Assembly (NCBI GenBank): GCA_000283575.1
Contig: AP012044.1
Span: 2,480,001-2,544,000 of the forward strand
Length of the DNA: 64,000 nucleotides
Reading direction: 5' to 3'
Source of the DNA: Oscillibacter valericigenes Sjm18-20
GTDB lineage: Bacteria > Bacillota > Clostridia > Oscillospirales > Oscillospiraceae
In this document: piece by piece, positions 1-7,810 of the stretch
Layout of the letters: each line of letters starts with the position of its first letter
Position numbering within the stretch: position 1 is the stretch's first letter
Position numbers and translations under genes: made by a program
The notes under the pieces: generated by a model
The model's input: the letters and a program-made list of their open reading frames with translations, nothing else
The model's database searches: none
What the model was told of the DNA's origin: nothing

Positions 1-1945
1 CTCCACCACGGGGACAGCCGTCCGGATGTCCCGGCCCACAGGCACGATGCCGTGGGACCGCAGGGCTGCCGTGCTCTCTTCCCGCTGCATCCGGTCGGAG
101 GCGGCGGCTGTCCGCAAACCGAACTCGCCCACTTGCACCGCGCCTGCTGATTTTTTCGCAGCTTCCGCCTGCTGATGGCTTTGTGCGTTTGTGCCCTGTG
201 CAGTCGATTCGGTCGGTGTTGCCGCTTTTCCGGTCGGTTTTACGGTCTGTTTTTCGGTTTTTAATTTTGCGGATGCCGCTAAAGGCGATGGCGCGGCGGC
301 TGAAGCGGTTTGCTCTGCATTCTCCCGAACGGAAACCCTTTCGGCAGGGCGCTCCAAAGTCTTTCCGACGGTCTTTTCCGCAGAGCGTTCCCTCAGCCCG
401 GATTCCACCGCTGTTTTTCCCGCCATCCGCTCCCCGGTGGATACCGGCGAAGCCTCCGCCAGCGTCAATTCCTGCCGCTCCGGATGCGTCGGCTCCATCG
501 GGTGCTCCACCACGGGGACAGCCGTCCGGATGTCCCGGCCCACAGGCACGATGCCGTGGGACCGCAGGGCTGCCGTGCTCTCTTCCCGCTGCATCCGGTC
601 GGAGGCGGCGGCTGTCCGCAAACCGAACTCGCCCACTTGCACCGCGCCTGCTGACTTTTTCGCAGCTTCCGCCTGCTGATGGCTTTGTGCGTTTGTGCCC
701 TGTGCAGTCGATTCGGTCGGTGTTGCCGCTTTTCCGGTCGGTTTTACGGTGGGTTGTTCGATTTTCAATTTTGCGGATGCCGCTAAAGGCGATGGCGCGG
801 CGGCTGAAGCGGTTTGCTCTACATTCTCCCGAACGGAAACCCTTTCGGCAGGGCGCTCCAAAGTCTTTCCGACGGTCTTTTCCGCAGAGCGTTCCCTCAG
901 CCCGGATTCCATCACTGTTTTTCCCGCCATCCGCTCCCCGGTGGATACCGGCGAAGCCTCCGCCAGCGTCAATTCCTGCCGCTCCGGATGCGTCGGCTCC
1001 ATCGGGTGCTCCACCACGGGGACAGCCGTCCGGATGTCCCGGCCCACAGGCACGATGCCGTGGGACCGCAGGGCTGCCGTGCTCTCTTCCCGCTGCATCC
1101 GGTCGGAGGCGGCGGCTGTCCGCAAACCGAACTCGCCCACTTGCACCGCGCCTGCTGACTTTTTCGCAGCTTCCGCCTGCTGATGGCTTTGTGCGTTTGT
1201 GCCCTGTGCAGTCGGTACAGTCGGTGTTGCCGCTTTTCCGGTCGGTTTTACGGTCTGTTTTCCGGTTTTTAATTTTGCGGATGCCGCTAAAGGCGATGGC
1301 GCGGCGGCTGAAGCGGTTTGCTCTGCGTTCTCCCGAACGGAAACCCTTTCGGCAGGGCGCTCCAAAGTCTTTCCGACGGTCTTTTCCGCAGAGCGTTCCC
1401 TCAGCCCGGATTCCATCACTGTTTTTCCCGCCATCCGCTCCCCGGTGGATACCGGCGAAGCCTCCGCCAGCGTCAATTCCTGCCGCTCCGGATGCGTCGG
1501 CTCCATCGGGTGCTCCACCACGGGGACAACCGTCCGGATGTCCCGGCCCACAGGCACGATGCCTTGGGACCGCAGGGCTGCCGTGCTCTCTTCCCGCTGC
1601 ATCCGGTCAGAGGCGTCGGCTGTCCGCAAACCGAACTCGCCCACTTGCACCGCGCCTGCTGACTTTTTCGCAGCTTCCGCCTGCTGATGGCTTTGTGCGT
1701 TTGTGCCCTGTGCAGTCGGTACAGTCGGTGTTGCCGTTTTTCCGGTCGGTTTTACGGTCTGTTTTTCGGTTTTTAATTTTGCGGATGCCGCTAAAGGCGA
1801 TGGCACGGCGGCTGAGGCGGTTTGCTCTGCATTCTCCCGAACGGAAACCCTTTCGGCAGGGCGCTCCAAAGTCTTTCCGACGGTCTTTTCCGCAGAGCGT
1901 TCCCTCAGCCCGGATTCCACCGCTGTTTTTTCCGCCACCCGCTCC
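1..1945 (-). repeat. Tandem array of 504-bp repeats, about 3.9 copies visible
   Basis: The string ctccaccacggggacarccg recurs at 1, 505, 1009 and 1513, exactly 504 bp apart. Copies differ at only a few scattered positions, for example around 745-770 and 1535-1620. The array lies inside the coding frame of the minus-strand repetitive protein and continues beyond the left edge. Identity decays near 1945, where the unique N-terminal part of the protein begins. Confidence 0.95.
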
Positions 1946-2796
1946 CCGACCGATTTCATCTCTGCTTTTTGCGTCGCTCTCTTCGTTTCCCGACTTGTCT
2001 GCGGCTTCTGCGGAGGCGCAATTTCACGAAGATGCCGCTCCAGCGCCCGCTCCGCGTCAGCAGCGATCTTCGCCGGTGCAAGCTCACTTTTTCCGCTGGG
2101 CCTTGACTCCGGTCCTTCAAGCAGGAGAACCGTCTCCGCGTCCGCAGGCAAAGATGCCTGTGCATTTTCACTGGTGGGAAAACCTGCGGCAGAAATTCCG
2201 CCCTGAAAACCTGTCCCTGCACCGCGATCCGGCTCTGTCAAAGCGCCGCCCCGCCCCAAATCCGACACGTCCGTCCGTCCGGAGACGCTTTCTCCTGCTG
2301 CTGTGCGTGCGGCAGCCTCCGCCCGCAGTAAGAATCCGGAAAACGTGGGCTGATTTTCAGCGTCCTTTCCGGTCTTGGAAAGCTGAAGCAGCGCCTGGAA
2401 CTGAAAGTTGTTCTGCGTGATTGCCGGGGATTGCCTCGCGGGCCGCTTCTGCGGCGCAATGGAAGGGCTCAATTCCGCGTTTTTACCAAAACGCGTTTTA
2501 AGTCGTTTCAACAGCCGTTCCGTCCGGACGCGCTCCGCCTGGCCGGGTGGCTCCAGCTTCCGGAGTGTCGCCAGCATCAGATTCAGGCTGATCCGGTAAA
2601 CGTTCTCCGCCGGCGCGGCCGGCTCCTGATCCTCCGGAAATTCCAGCGCAAGCTGCTGGTAAAGTCCGTCGGTAACGCTCATGCCGTTCAGAATCTGCAT
2701 GGCAAAAGCCTGACACAGCATTCCGTATCCCGTTTGTTCCAGCTTTTCCCGGGGGAGAACGCCGGTGTTTTCTTTAATAACGGAAATAGGTTTCAT
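1..2796 (-). CDS. Large repetitive protein of the contractile injection operon (3' end outside the window)
   Basis: Reading leftward from an ATG at 2796-2794, the frame stays open to the window edge (over 930 codons), so the stop lies outside. The first ~100 residues look folded (MKPISVIKENTGVLPRE...). A Gln/Ala/Glu-rich stretch follows, then from about 1945 down to 1 a tandem array of 504-bp units (168 residues). Each unit contains motifs such as VGEFGLRTA, VPVGRDIRT and VEHPMEPTHPERQELTL and Lys/Thr/Pro linkers. The start overlaps the stop of the upstream tube gene (TGATG), so it is translationally coupled. I do not recognise the family. Its place after the tube genes allows a tape-measure, fibre or effector role, but none is shown. 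Gene reality is well supported: an open frame, coupling, and repeats that are an exact multiple of three. Confidence 0.8.
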   Translation of the reverse strand, partial: MKPISVIKENTGVLPREKLEQTGYGMLCQAFAMQILNGMSVTDGLYQQLALEFPEDQEPAAPAENVYRISLNLMLATLRKLEPPGQAERVRTERLLKRLKTRFGKNAELSPSIAPQKRPARQSPAITQNNFQFQALLQLSKTGKDAENQPTFSGFLLRAEAAARTAAGESVSGRTDVSDLGRGGALTEPDRGAGTGFQGGISAAGFPTSENAQASLPADAETVLLLEGPESRPSGKSELAPAKIAADAERALERHLREIAPPQKPQTSRETKRATQKAEMKSVGERVAEKTAVESGLRERSAEKTVGKTLERPAERVSVRENAEQTASAAVPSPLAASAKLKTEKQTVKPTGKTATPTVPTAQGTNAQSHQQAEAAKKSAGAVQVGEFGLRTADASDRMQREESTAALRSQGIVPVGRDIRTVVPVVEHPMEPTHPERQELTLAEASPVSTGERMAGKTVMESGLRERSAEKTVGKTLERPAERVSVRENAEQTASAAAPSPLAASAKLKTGKQTVKPTGKAATPTVPTAQGTNAQSHQQAEAAKKSAGAVQVGEFGLRTAAASDRMQREESTAALRSHGIVPVGRDIRTAVPVVEHPMEPTHPERQELTLAEASPVSTGERMAGKTVMESGLRERSAEKTVGKTLERPAERVSVRENVEQTASAAAPSPLAASAKLKIEQPTVKPTGKAATPTESTAQGTNAQSHQQAEAAKKSAGAVQVGEFGLRTAAASDRMQREESTAALRSHGIVPVGRDIRTAVPVVEHPMEPTHPERQELTLAEASPVSTGERMAGKTAVESGLRERSAEKTVGKTLERPAERVSVRENAEQTASAAAPSPLAASAKLKTEKQTVKPTGKAATPTESTAQGTNAQSHQQAEAAKKSAGAVQVGEFGLRTAAASDRMQREESTAALRSHGIVPVGRDIRTAVPVVE

Positions 2797-3215
2797 CAGC
2801 AGCACCCGTTGTAAAGCAGTTCAATCCGACTGACGGCAAGCGCGGGCTGGTTGCTGTCCAGCCTCGGACCCACATATTTAGTAAGATGGGCCCCGGTGAT
2901 TGTCCAGACGCGTTTCGGTTTGCCGAAGGTATCCATCAAGGTGATAATCCCGTAGAGCGAAACGGACATCCCCAGATTGGCCATATTGACCAGAATGGAC
3001 ATCGTGTCAATCGAGGTGACTGTCCCCTGCTCCAGAATCAGCATCTGCGGCTTGGCCTGCTTGAAATAGTAGCGCGGAAAGCTGCTGCCGCCCTCGCAGA
3101 ACGGCTCATATTCAAATTCCATGTCCAATCCGGAGACGGAGACAAATTTTCCCTGAAGGAAGATACCAAGGCCCTCCAGTATAACCGAAAAATAGGCTCC
3201 CGATTGAAAAGACAT
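2796..3215 (-). CDS. gp19-like tail tube family protein (third paralogue)
   Basis: A 139-residue protein opening MSFQSGAYFSVILEGLGIF, with the N-terminal strand-turn pattern of phage tail tube / gp19 proteins found in contractile injection systems. It has an AAGGAGG ribosome binding site 6-7 nt before the ATG at 3215. It is the most divergent of the three tube-like proteins here and is cysteine-tailed (YNGCC). Such extra gp19 paralogues usually form the tube initiator or tube-baseplate connector, so that is the inferred role. Its stop overlaps the start of the repetitive gene. Confidence 0.7.
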   Translation of the reverse strand: MSFQSGAYFSVILEGLGIFLQGKFVSVSGLDMEFEYEPFCEGGSSFPRYYFKQAKPQMLILEQGTVTSIDTMSILVNMANLGMSVSLYGIITLMDTFGKPKRVWTITGAHLTKYVGPRLDSNQPALAVSRIELLYNGCC

Positions 3216-3282
3216 GCAACCGCCTCCTTCCGCTTTGCGTCCGCTCCCCGATCCATTCCATGCCCGTTGGAATCTATGTGAG

Positions 3283-3305
3283 ATGCGCCGCGCCTCCGGC
3301 GCGGC
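3283..3305 (-). other. GC hairpin in the gap between two tube genes
   Basis: gccgcgcc, three bases, then ggcgcggc form an 8-bp stem with a 3-nt loop in the 150-bp gap between the 157-residue and 139-residue tube genes. No T-tract follows on the minus strand. It is therefore more likely an RNA-stability or attenuation element than a full terminator. This is structure only; function is inferred. Confidence 0.4.
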
Positions 3306-3364
3306 AAGGCACCATCCAAGCGCCGTTTCCCAATAAACCGTCCATATTTCATCCGGGGGCCATT

Positions 3365-3838
3365 TCAGATTCCGCCCTCCATTTTCCGCTCCATTCCCTC
3401 GATGGAAAACGTCAGGCTCTCGGTCAGCACCTCACTGCGGCTGCCGTCCATAGGCGCCAGCTCGTAGCCGATGGGCAGCGCCTCTCGCAGCGACCATGTC
3501 ACGCCGCGCTTTCCGGACTCGTCCAGCGCCACAATGTTCAGCGTCCGGCGCATCGCGATGCCGGTGGGGCCGCTGTGCACGCCCGCCGAGGCGGAATGCA
3601 TCCATTTGAGAAAATCGCTGTCGCCCACGACGCCCTTGGACAGCGTCACCGGCTGGTAAACGGTCAGGACGGGAATCTCGGTCTGCACGCCGCGGCGGTC
3701 GCTGCCCGCGCGGCCGCTGACAGTACGGACTTCCATTTTCACGCCCGAAAAATAGGAAAACGCCGCCACGACCACGCCGCTGTTCTCCATCTCCACTAAA
3801 AACCGAAACGCCTTTAAAGGCTCGGCATAGTTGGCCAT
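3365..3838 (-). CDS. Phage tail tube protein (gp19 / CIS tube family)
   Basis: 157 residues in the size range of injection-system tube proteins. It begins MANYAEPLKAFRFLVEM and carries the family's conserved features: F-x-V-E-x N-terminal strand, a central SDFLKWMHS motif (matching SDFLDWIYS in the other tube gene), and a C-terminal ESLTFSIEGMER strand. It should polymerise as hexameric rings that form the inner tube inside the sheath. It lies 12 bp after the DUF6760 gene in the same minus-strand operon, with GGAGGG just before the ATG. Confidence 0.85.
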   Translation of the reverse strand: MANYAEPLKAFRFLVEMENSGVVVAAFSYFSGVKMEVRTVSGRAGSDRRGVQTEIPVLTVYQPVTLSKGVVGDSDFLKWMHSASAGVHSGPTGIAMRRTLNIVALDESGKRGVTWSLREALPIGYELAPMDGSRSEVLTESLTFSIEGMERKMEGGI

Positions 3839-3850
3839 CCGTCGCCCTCC

Positions 3851-4135
3851 TCACTTAAACTCATAAGTGTTCCGCTCGTTTCCGCTGAGCTTTTTGTTGA
3901 TGGCGGAAACCTCGCGGCACCAGCGCCGCCGTTCCCAATGGTCGAGATTCATCAAATCCTCGTGGGACCAGTGCAGATAATAGGCCAGAAACGACATTTC
4001 CTGATAGAGCCGTTCCTGCGGGTAGAGCGGCATTCCCCGCGTATGTCCGGTTCCGTACGGACCGCTCCGCCGCGAAAAAGCGGACTGTCGCTCCGCCTTT
4101 TCCGCGGACGTCTGCGTACCGGCCGGAGCGGACAT
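3851..4135 (-). CDS. DUF6760 family protein of contractile injection loci
   Basis: 94 residues. The second half reads MPLYPQERLYQEMSFLAYYL then HWSHEDLMNLDHWERRRW, which matches the DUF6760 small proteins found after the gp41-like assembly gene in phage-tail-like clusters. The ATG at 4135 overlaps the previous gene's stop (TGATG). The first ~35 residues are low complexity, and an internal ATG (MPLYPQ) could be the functional start. Function is unknown. The pairing with the upstream protein suggests an assembly role, perhaps as the counterpart of the phage gpG/gpT pair. Confidence 0.75.
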   Translation of the reverse strand: MSAPAGTQTSAEKAERQSAFSRRSGPYGTGHTRGMPLYPQERLYQEMSFLAYYLHWSHEDLMNLDHWERRRWCREVSAINKKLSGNERNTYEFK

Positions 4136-4494
4136 CAGCCTATCAAAAAATCCAGCGGCACCTCGAACTGCTGATTGCAGTGGGGACAGGTGATCTGATA
4201 TTTCGGCGTCTCGGACAGATTGATCCGCTGGTACATATCCTGCAGATAGGCCAGATCCATCGTAAACAGGTTCTCGATGACGTGGGTGTTAACCGTGCTC
4301 AGGGTTCCAAGCTTCGTAACCACCCGGGAGAGCAGGATCACGGTCAGATACCCAGCGTTCTGCTGGACCCTGGGATCGCGCAGCGGAAGAATCTCATCCG
4401 CGGCGGTGGCGAGGCGCATGGTGCCCTTCTTATGAACGTCGCCGTTGGGGTCCACGTAGCCCTTCGGCAATTCAAACTCGAATTCAGTCTGCAT
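4135..4494 (-). CDS. Phage tail assembly protein (gp41-like) with CxxC pair
   Basis: 119 residues opening MQTEFEFELPKGYVDPNGDV, a start typical of gp41-like tail assembly proteins in eCIS and Mu-like loci. The C-terminus has CPHCNQQFEVPLDFL, a zinc-ribbon half-site that is common in this family and in T4-like tail assembly chaperones. GGAGG sits 7 nt before the ATG. It probably acts as a chaperone in tube or tape-measure assembly rather than as a structural subunit. It is coupled by a TGATG overlap to the DUF6760 gene. Confidence 0.75.
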   Translation of the reverse strand: MQTEFEFELPKGYVDPNGDVHKKGTMRLATAADEILPLRDPRVQQNAGYLTVILLSRVVTKLGTLSTVNTHVIENLFTMDLAYLQDMYQRINLSETPKYQITCPHCNQQFEVPLDFLIG

Positions 4495-4589
4495 TTAAAA
4501 ATCCTCCGAATAAAGTGCTTCTTATCCGGGATGCCCCGCAGCCCACAGGCTCTAAGGCCCACGGGCTGGGAGGCATTCAAACGGCGCTG

Positions 4590-5069
4590 TTAAATGGTGG
4601 AGGGCTCACCGGACACGCTGCCGGGCGTGTGCTCGAGGCCCTCGTGACACAGTTCCAGTGACTGGATGGCGACCTCGCCGCCCATGCCGTTGAGGTCTGG
4701 CACCGTGTAGCCCACGGGCCATGCGTTGATAAGGTTCCAGGACGGACCGGGGTTTCCGGCGTCGTCGATCAGCGTGATGGTCACGTTGTGGCGGACAAGA
4801 CCAGTGGGCGGCGCGGTGTTCGTGGGCGCCACGGAATAGATCCAGTCCAGAAAATCGGAGTCGTCGGATACGCCCCAGCGCAGCGTCACATTGCCGAACT
4901 TGGTAAGCCCGGCGAGCTTGCGGGGGGTATTGCGCAGATCGTCGCCTTCGCGGTACTCCACAGCGTCGGTGGAAGAACTCATGCCGGATACCTCGGAGAA
5001 TCCCGCGCGGCTAATCCCGTCAATCTCGACCTGATAGCGGAATACGCGATATGGATAGTTGATGGCCAT
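4590..5069 (-). CDS. Phage tail tube protein, main tube subunit candidate
   Basis: 159 residues beginning MAINYPYRVFRYQVEIDGI, then FSEVSGMSSSTDAVEYREGD, the hallmark start of the CIS inner tube protein (Pvc1/Afp1 type). A central SDFLDWIYS and a GEVAIQSLELCHEGLE C-terminal strand complete the fold. It lies 36 bp after the sheath gene, the usual sheath-tube pairing, so it is the best candidate for the major tube. The AAGGGTG ribosome binding site is moderate. Confidence 0.9.
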   Translation of the reverse strand: MAINYPYRVFRYQVEIDGISRAGFSEVSGMSSSTDAVEYREGDDLRNTPRKLAGLTKFGNVTLRWGVSDDSDFLDWIYSVAPTNTAPPTGLVRHNVTITLIDDAGNPGPSWNLINAWPVGYTVPDLNGMGGEVAIQSLELCHEGLEHTPGSVSGEPSTI

Positions 5070-5104
5070 GTACGTTCACCCTTTCTGTAACAGTGTGCGC
5101 GGGA

Positions 5105-6868
5105 TTATTCGGAAGCGGAGGCGGTCTTCTGCGTGATGCGGAAGATGACGAACTCGGCGGGCTTGACGGGCGCGATGCCGATCTTGCAGATTAGGCGGCC
5201 GTTATCGATATCGTCCTGCGTCATCGTGGTGGGTCCGCACTCCACAAAGAAGGCCTCGGAAGGGCTGGACCCGGCCAGCGCACCGTCGCGCCAACAGGTG
5301 GCAAGGAAGGTTTCGATCGTCCGGGTAACTCGGTTCCACAGCGTCGCACTGTTCGGTTCGAAAACCACCCAGTTGGTATTGGCCTTGATGGACTCCTCCA
5401 CATAGATGAAGAGGCGGCGGACATTCAGGTACTTCCACAAACCGTTGGAGCTAATGGTACGCGCGCCCCAGACGCGGATGCCGCGGCCTGTGAAGGCGCG
5501 GATCAGGTTGACGCCGATGGGATTGAGGATGTCCTGCTCGCCGGAGTTATAGGTGCATGAAAGGCCCGTGCATCCGCGAACCACCTCATTGGCGGGTGCC
5601 TTGTGGACGCCGCGATCCGTATCCACGCGGGCATACACGCCGGCAATCGCACCGGTGGGCGGGAAGTAAGCGGAGCGCTTGGCCCCCGCGTCATACATCT
5701 CCAGCCAGGGATGATACATGGCCGCGTAGGTGGAATCGTACATATCGCGGAAATTAGCCACGTCGTTGGTCTTCTTCATCTCGATCGGAACATCCAGCAG
5801 CGCGAAGCAGCTCTTTTTTGACTCGCAGAAGCCGATCAGGGCGGCCTGCACTTCGGGCGCGGTCACGCCGGGAATAGCCATGATCGAAACGTTTCCGTTT
5901 TCCCGGAACGCCTGCAGTCCGGTGCGCTTGCCCGGGCCATCGTCCTTCCCCATGTACGCGTCGGCCGTAACGTTGAGGACGGAGCCGTTCGCGCCGCCGA
6001 CAAGCGTCATAACAAGCTCGTCCGCCGTTCCGCCGACCAGTTCAAACGGCACAACAGAGGCCGGGCTGACCGCCGCGGCGACTTCCTTTCCGTCCTTGTC
6101 CTTCGCCTTTTCTCTCACAGGGGGTTTGCTCGCCAGCACCTCCACGGAGATCAGGTCGGATTTTTTGGTCTTGACGCAGACATAGTTGAGCGCGTCGGGT
6201 TTCAAAGAGAGGTTTTCATAGGTCTCGACGGTATCGTCCAGACGCGCAGTAATGGTAATCTCGCAGGTCTTTATGTACTTTGCGGTGCCGACCTTGGAGT
6301 CGGCAACATCCAACGTACAGGGAGCATCCAATGTGACGACCCGGTCGAGAACTCCCTTCACGGTGGCATGAGCAACGGTTTTGCCGTCGAACAACTCCAC
6401 AACGTCGCCCGCATTAAAGCCGTCCGCATTCTTCAGCGACAGGTCCGCGCCTTGGACGGCCAGAACCTGCGTTTTGGCCTTGGAGGCCGGAGAGACCGTG
6501 ACCCGCATATTCTCCGCCCACGCACCGGGATTGGCGGCGGTGATCTGGAGAACTCCGGTAGTCAGTGAGGCGGCTTTCACATCGCCGGGGACCGCGCGCA
6601 TGATGTAAGCGCGGGACCCTCCGTTTGCAAAGAACTGCTCCACCGCGTAGGGCAGGAAGCGCGCGCTGCCATACCCCGCCTCGCTCAGATAGCCGCCGAA
6701 CATCCGCTTGTAGTCGGAAAAATTTGTGACCAGCTGCGGCTGGCCGATGACAGGACCGCGTTCCGCAAGGCCGACGAATCCGGCTGTACTGGTGCTGACG
6801 CCCTGCATGGGGGTTGCTCCAGAGTCATACTCCTCCACATAGACGCCTGGGGATAAATACTCTGCCAT
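5105..6868 (-). CDS. Contractile tail sheath protein
   Basis: 587 residues from MAEYLSPGVYVEEYDSGATP, the diagnostic N-terminus of phage/CIS sheaths. The C-terminal part (FVECGPTTMTQDDIDNG ... IAPVKPAEFVIFRI) is the conserved sheath core that forms the extended beta mesh. A variable domain lies between residues ~90 and ~330. The sheath contracts to drive the tube into a target membrane. I chose the ATG at 6868 because GGAG lies 9 nt upstream and homologues start here; a GTG five codons earlier has no good site. A 12-codon leader frame ends one base before this ATG. Confidence 0.93.
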   Translation of the reverse strand: MAEYLSPGVYVEEYDSGATPMQGVSTSTAGFVGLAERGPVIGQPQLVTNFSDYKRMFGGYLSEAGYGSARFLPYAVEQFFANGGSRAYIMRAVPGDVKAASLTTGVLQITAANPGAWAENMRVTVSPASKAKTQVLAVQGADLSLKNADGFNAGDVVELFDGKTVAHATVKGVLDRVVTLDAPCTLDVADSKVGTAKYIKTCEITITARLDDTVETYENLSLKPDALNYVCVKTKKSDLISVEVLASKPPVREKAKDKDGKEVAAAVSPASVVPFELVGGTADELVMTLVGGANGSVLNVTADAYMGKDDGPGKRTGLQAFRENGNVSIMAIPGVTAPEVQAALIGFCESKKSCFALLDVPIEMKKTNDVANFRDMYDSTYAAMYHPWLEMYDAGAKRSAYFPPTGAIAGVYARVDTDRGVHKAPANEVVRGCTGLSCTYNSGEQDILNPIGVNLIRAFTGRGIRVWGARTISSNGLWKYLNVRRLFIYVEESIKANTNWVVFEPNSATLWNRVTRTIETFLATCWRDGALAGSSPSEAFFVECGPTTMTQDDIDNGRLICKIGIAPVKPAEFVIFRITQKTASASE

Positions 6869-6869
6869 G

Positions 6870-6908
6870 TTAGTGTGCTCCACACCGCCCTGTCAGGGCT
6901 TGCGGCAT
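6870..6908 (-). CDS. 12-codon leader frame in front of the sheath gene
   Basis: AAAGGAGG, then 8 nt, then ATG opens a 12-codon frame (MPQALTGRCGAH) that stops at TAA one base before the sheath ATG. The strongest ribosome binding site in this gap therefore belongs to the leader, not to the sheath. Such an arrangement could couple or tune sheath translation. It may also be the remnant of an earlier start. No peptide function is claimed. Confidence 0.45.
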   Translation of the reverse strand: MPQALTGRCGAH

Positions 6909-6989
6909 GAAGCATTCCTCCTTTCTGACGTTGGATTTCGTTTTTTACCTGTTATATCTCAAAACACGGCCTTTCACCGCGTTCGGGAT

Positions 6990-7412
6990 TCATTGATGAG
7001 GGCCGGCCGCCCCGTCCGCCAACACATCCCAGAAAGACGCCATGACCGCAGCGTTGTATTCCAACGCCCGTGCAAGCGCTTCGCGCGCCGTCAGAGCCTC
7101 GAGCAACTCCGCGCCGGTGCGCAAAACGATCCGCCCCTGCGTCAAAAAACAGCCGCCCTGGACGATCTGCCGGTTCATGTCGGAGCAAACTGTCAGCGCC
7201 GCCGTCCAGTCCGCGACCGGCTGTGGGTGGATTCCGTAGACCAGCACCCGGCTACCCTCGCAGTCGCATACCGTCCGCCATGTGCGGCCCCGCTTCGCAA
7301 ACAGGAGCTGAAACCGGCCGCCCGACCGCTCGTAAGGTACTCCGCTGTCATCCAGCAGCGCCGCAAGCTCTGCCGCGCCGTCTGGCTCATCCTGAAAGTG
7401 AAACCGGCTCAT
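6990..7412 (-). CDS. YbjN / type III chaperone-like small protein
   Basis: 140 residues from MSRFHFQDEPDGAAELAALL. The pattern of an N-terminal helix, a paired strand region (WRTVCDCEGSRVLVYGI) and a C-terminal helix with REALARALEYN resembles YbjN/T3SS-chaperone-like folds, but the match is by eye. The ATG at 7412 overlaps the previous stop (ATGA), so it is coupled. In injection operons such proteins are plausible chaperones for cargo or tube subunits; that is inference. Confidence 0.5.
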   Translation of the reverse strand: MSRFHFQDEPDGAAELAALLDDSGVPYERSGGRFQLLFAKRGRTWRTVCDCEGSRVLVYGIHPQPVADWTAALTVCSDMNRQIVQGGCFLTQGRIVLRTGAELLEALTAREALARALEYNAAVMASFWDVLADGAAGPHQ

Positions 7413-7810
7413 TGGCTTTCCCCCCACGCGCCCAACACAGCCGGATCGCAACCGGATTCCGGTGCAGCCTGCGTCGGGAGCGATGCCGGAGCAGCCAGCA
7501 GGCAGACCGAATCGGGGACCTCAAACGCGGTCTCCGGCCCGTCGTCCCCCGGAGATGAAAACTCCGCCAGCTCTACTCGGCTTCGGGATATTTCCGCCAG
7601 CGAAAGCATCCCGCTGTTGCCGACAACGGCGGCGAGAGCCTTTAACGTGCGGGGGGGCAGCTCCTGCATCGGCACGCCGCCCAGAATCGCCCGCACGGCG
7701 GAAAACGCGGCGCTGCTTCGTTCAGCGGGTCTGCGCGTCTTCCGGGCCCGCTCCGTCTCCCGGACGGTCTCCTTCTTCGGAAGCGTCCGAGTCTCCTTTT
7801 CCGTCTCCAT
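7409..7810 (-). CDS. Unrecognised protein of the injection operon
   Basis: 133 residues if started at the ATG at 7810, which has GGAGGAGG 9 nt upstream. The ATG at 7819 is too close to that site. The first ~30 residues are highly charged (Glu/Lys/Arg), followed by a short hydrophobic-helical region (LKALAAVVGNSGMLSLAEIS). It overlaps the end of the upstream gene by 89 nt in another frame, which is long for an operon overlap. A later start is possible, but none has a clear ribosome binding site. No family recognised. Confidence 0.55.
   Translation of the reverse strand: METEKETRTLPKKETVRETERARKTRRPAERSSAAFSAVRAILGGVPMQELPPRTLKALAAVVGNSGMLSLAEISRSRVELAEFSSPGDDGPETAFEVPDSVCLLAAPASLPTQAAPESGCDPAVLGAWGESQ

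Noticed and set aside
1..1945. CRISPR array or VNTR outside genes
   Set aside because: The period (504 bp) and lack of short repeats with unique spacers exclude CRISPR, and the repeats lie in frame within a coding sequence.
183..2420. Plus-strand frame of 745 codons over the repeat array
   Set aside because: It is antisense to the coupled, repeat-containing minus-strand gene, is Arg/Pro/Ser-rich in the way of GC-rich shadow frames, and has no ribosome binding site or neighbours on that strand.
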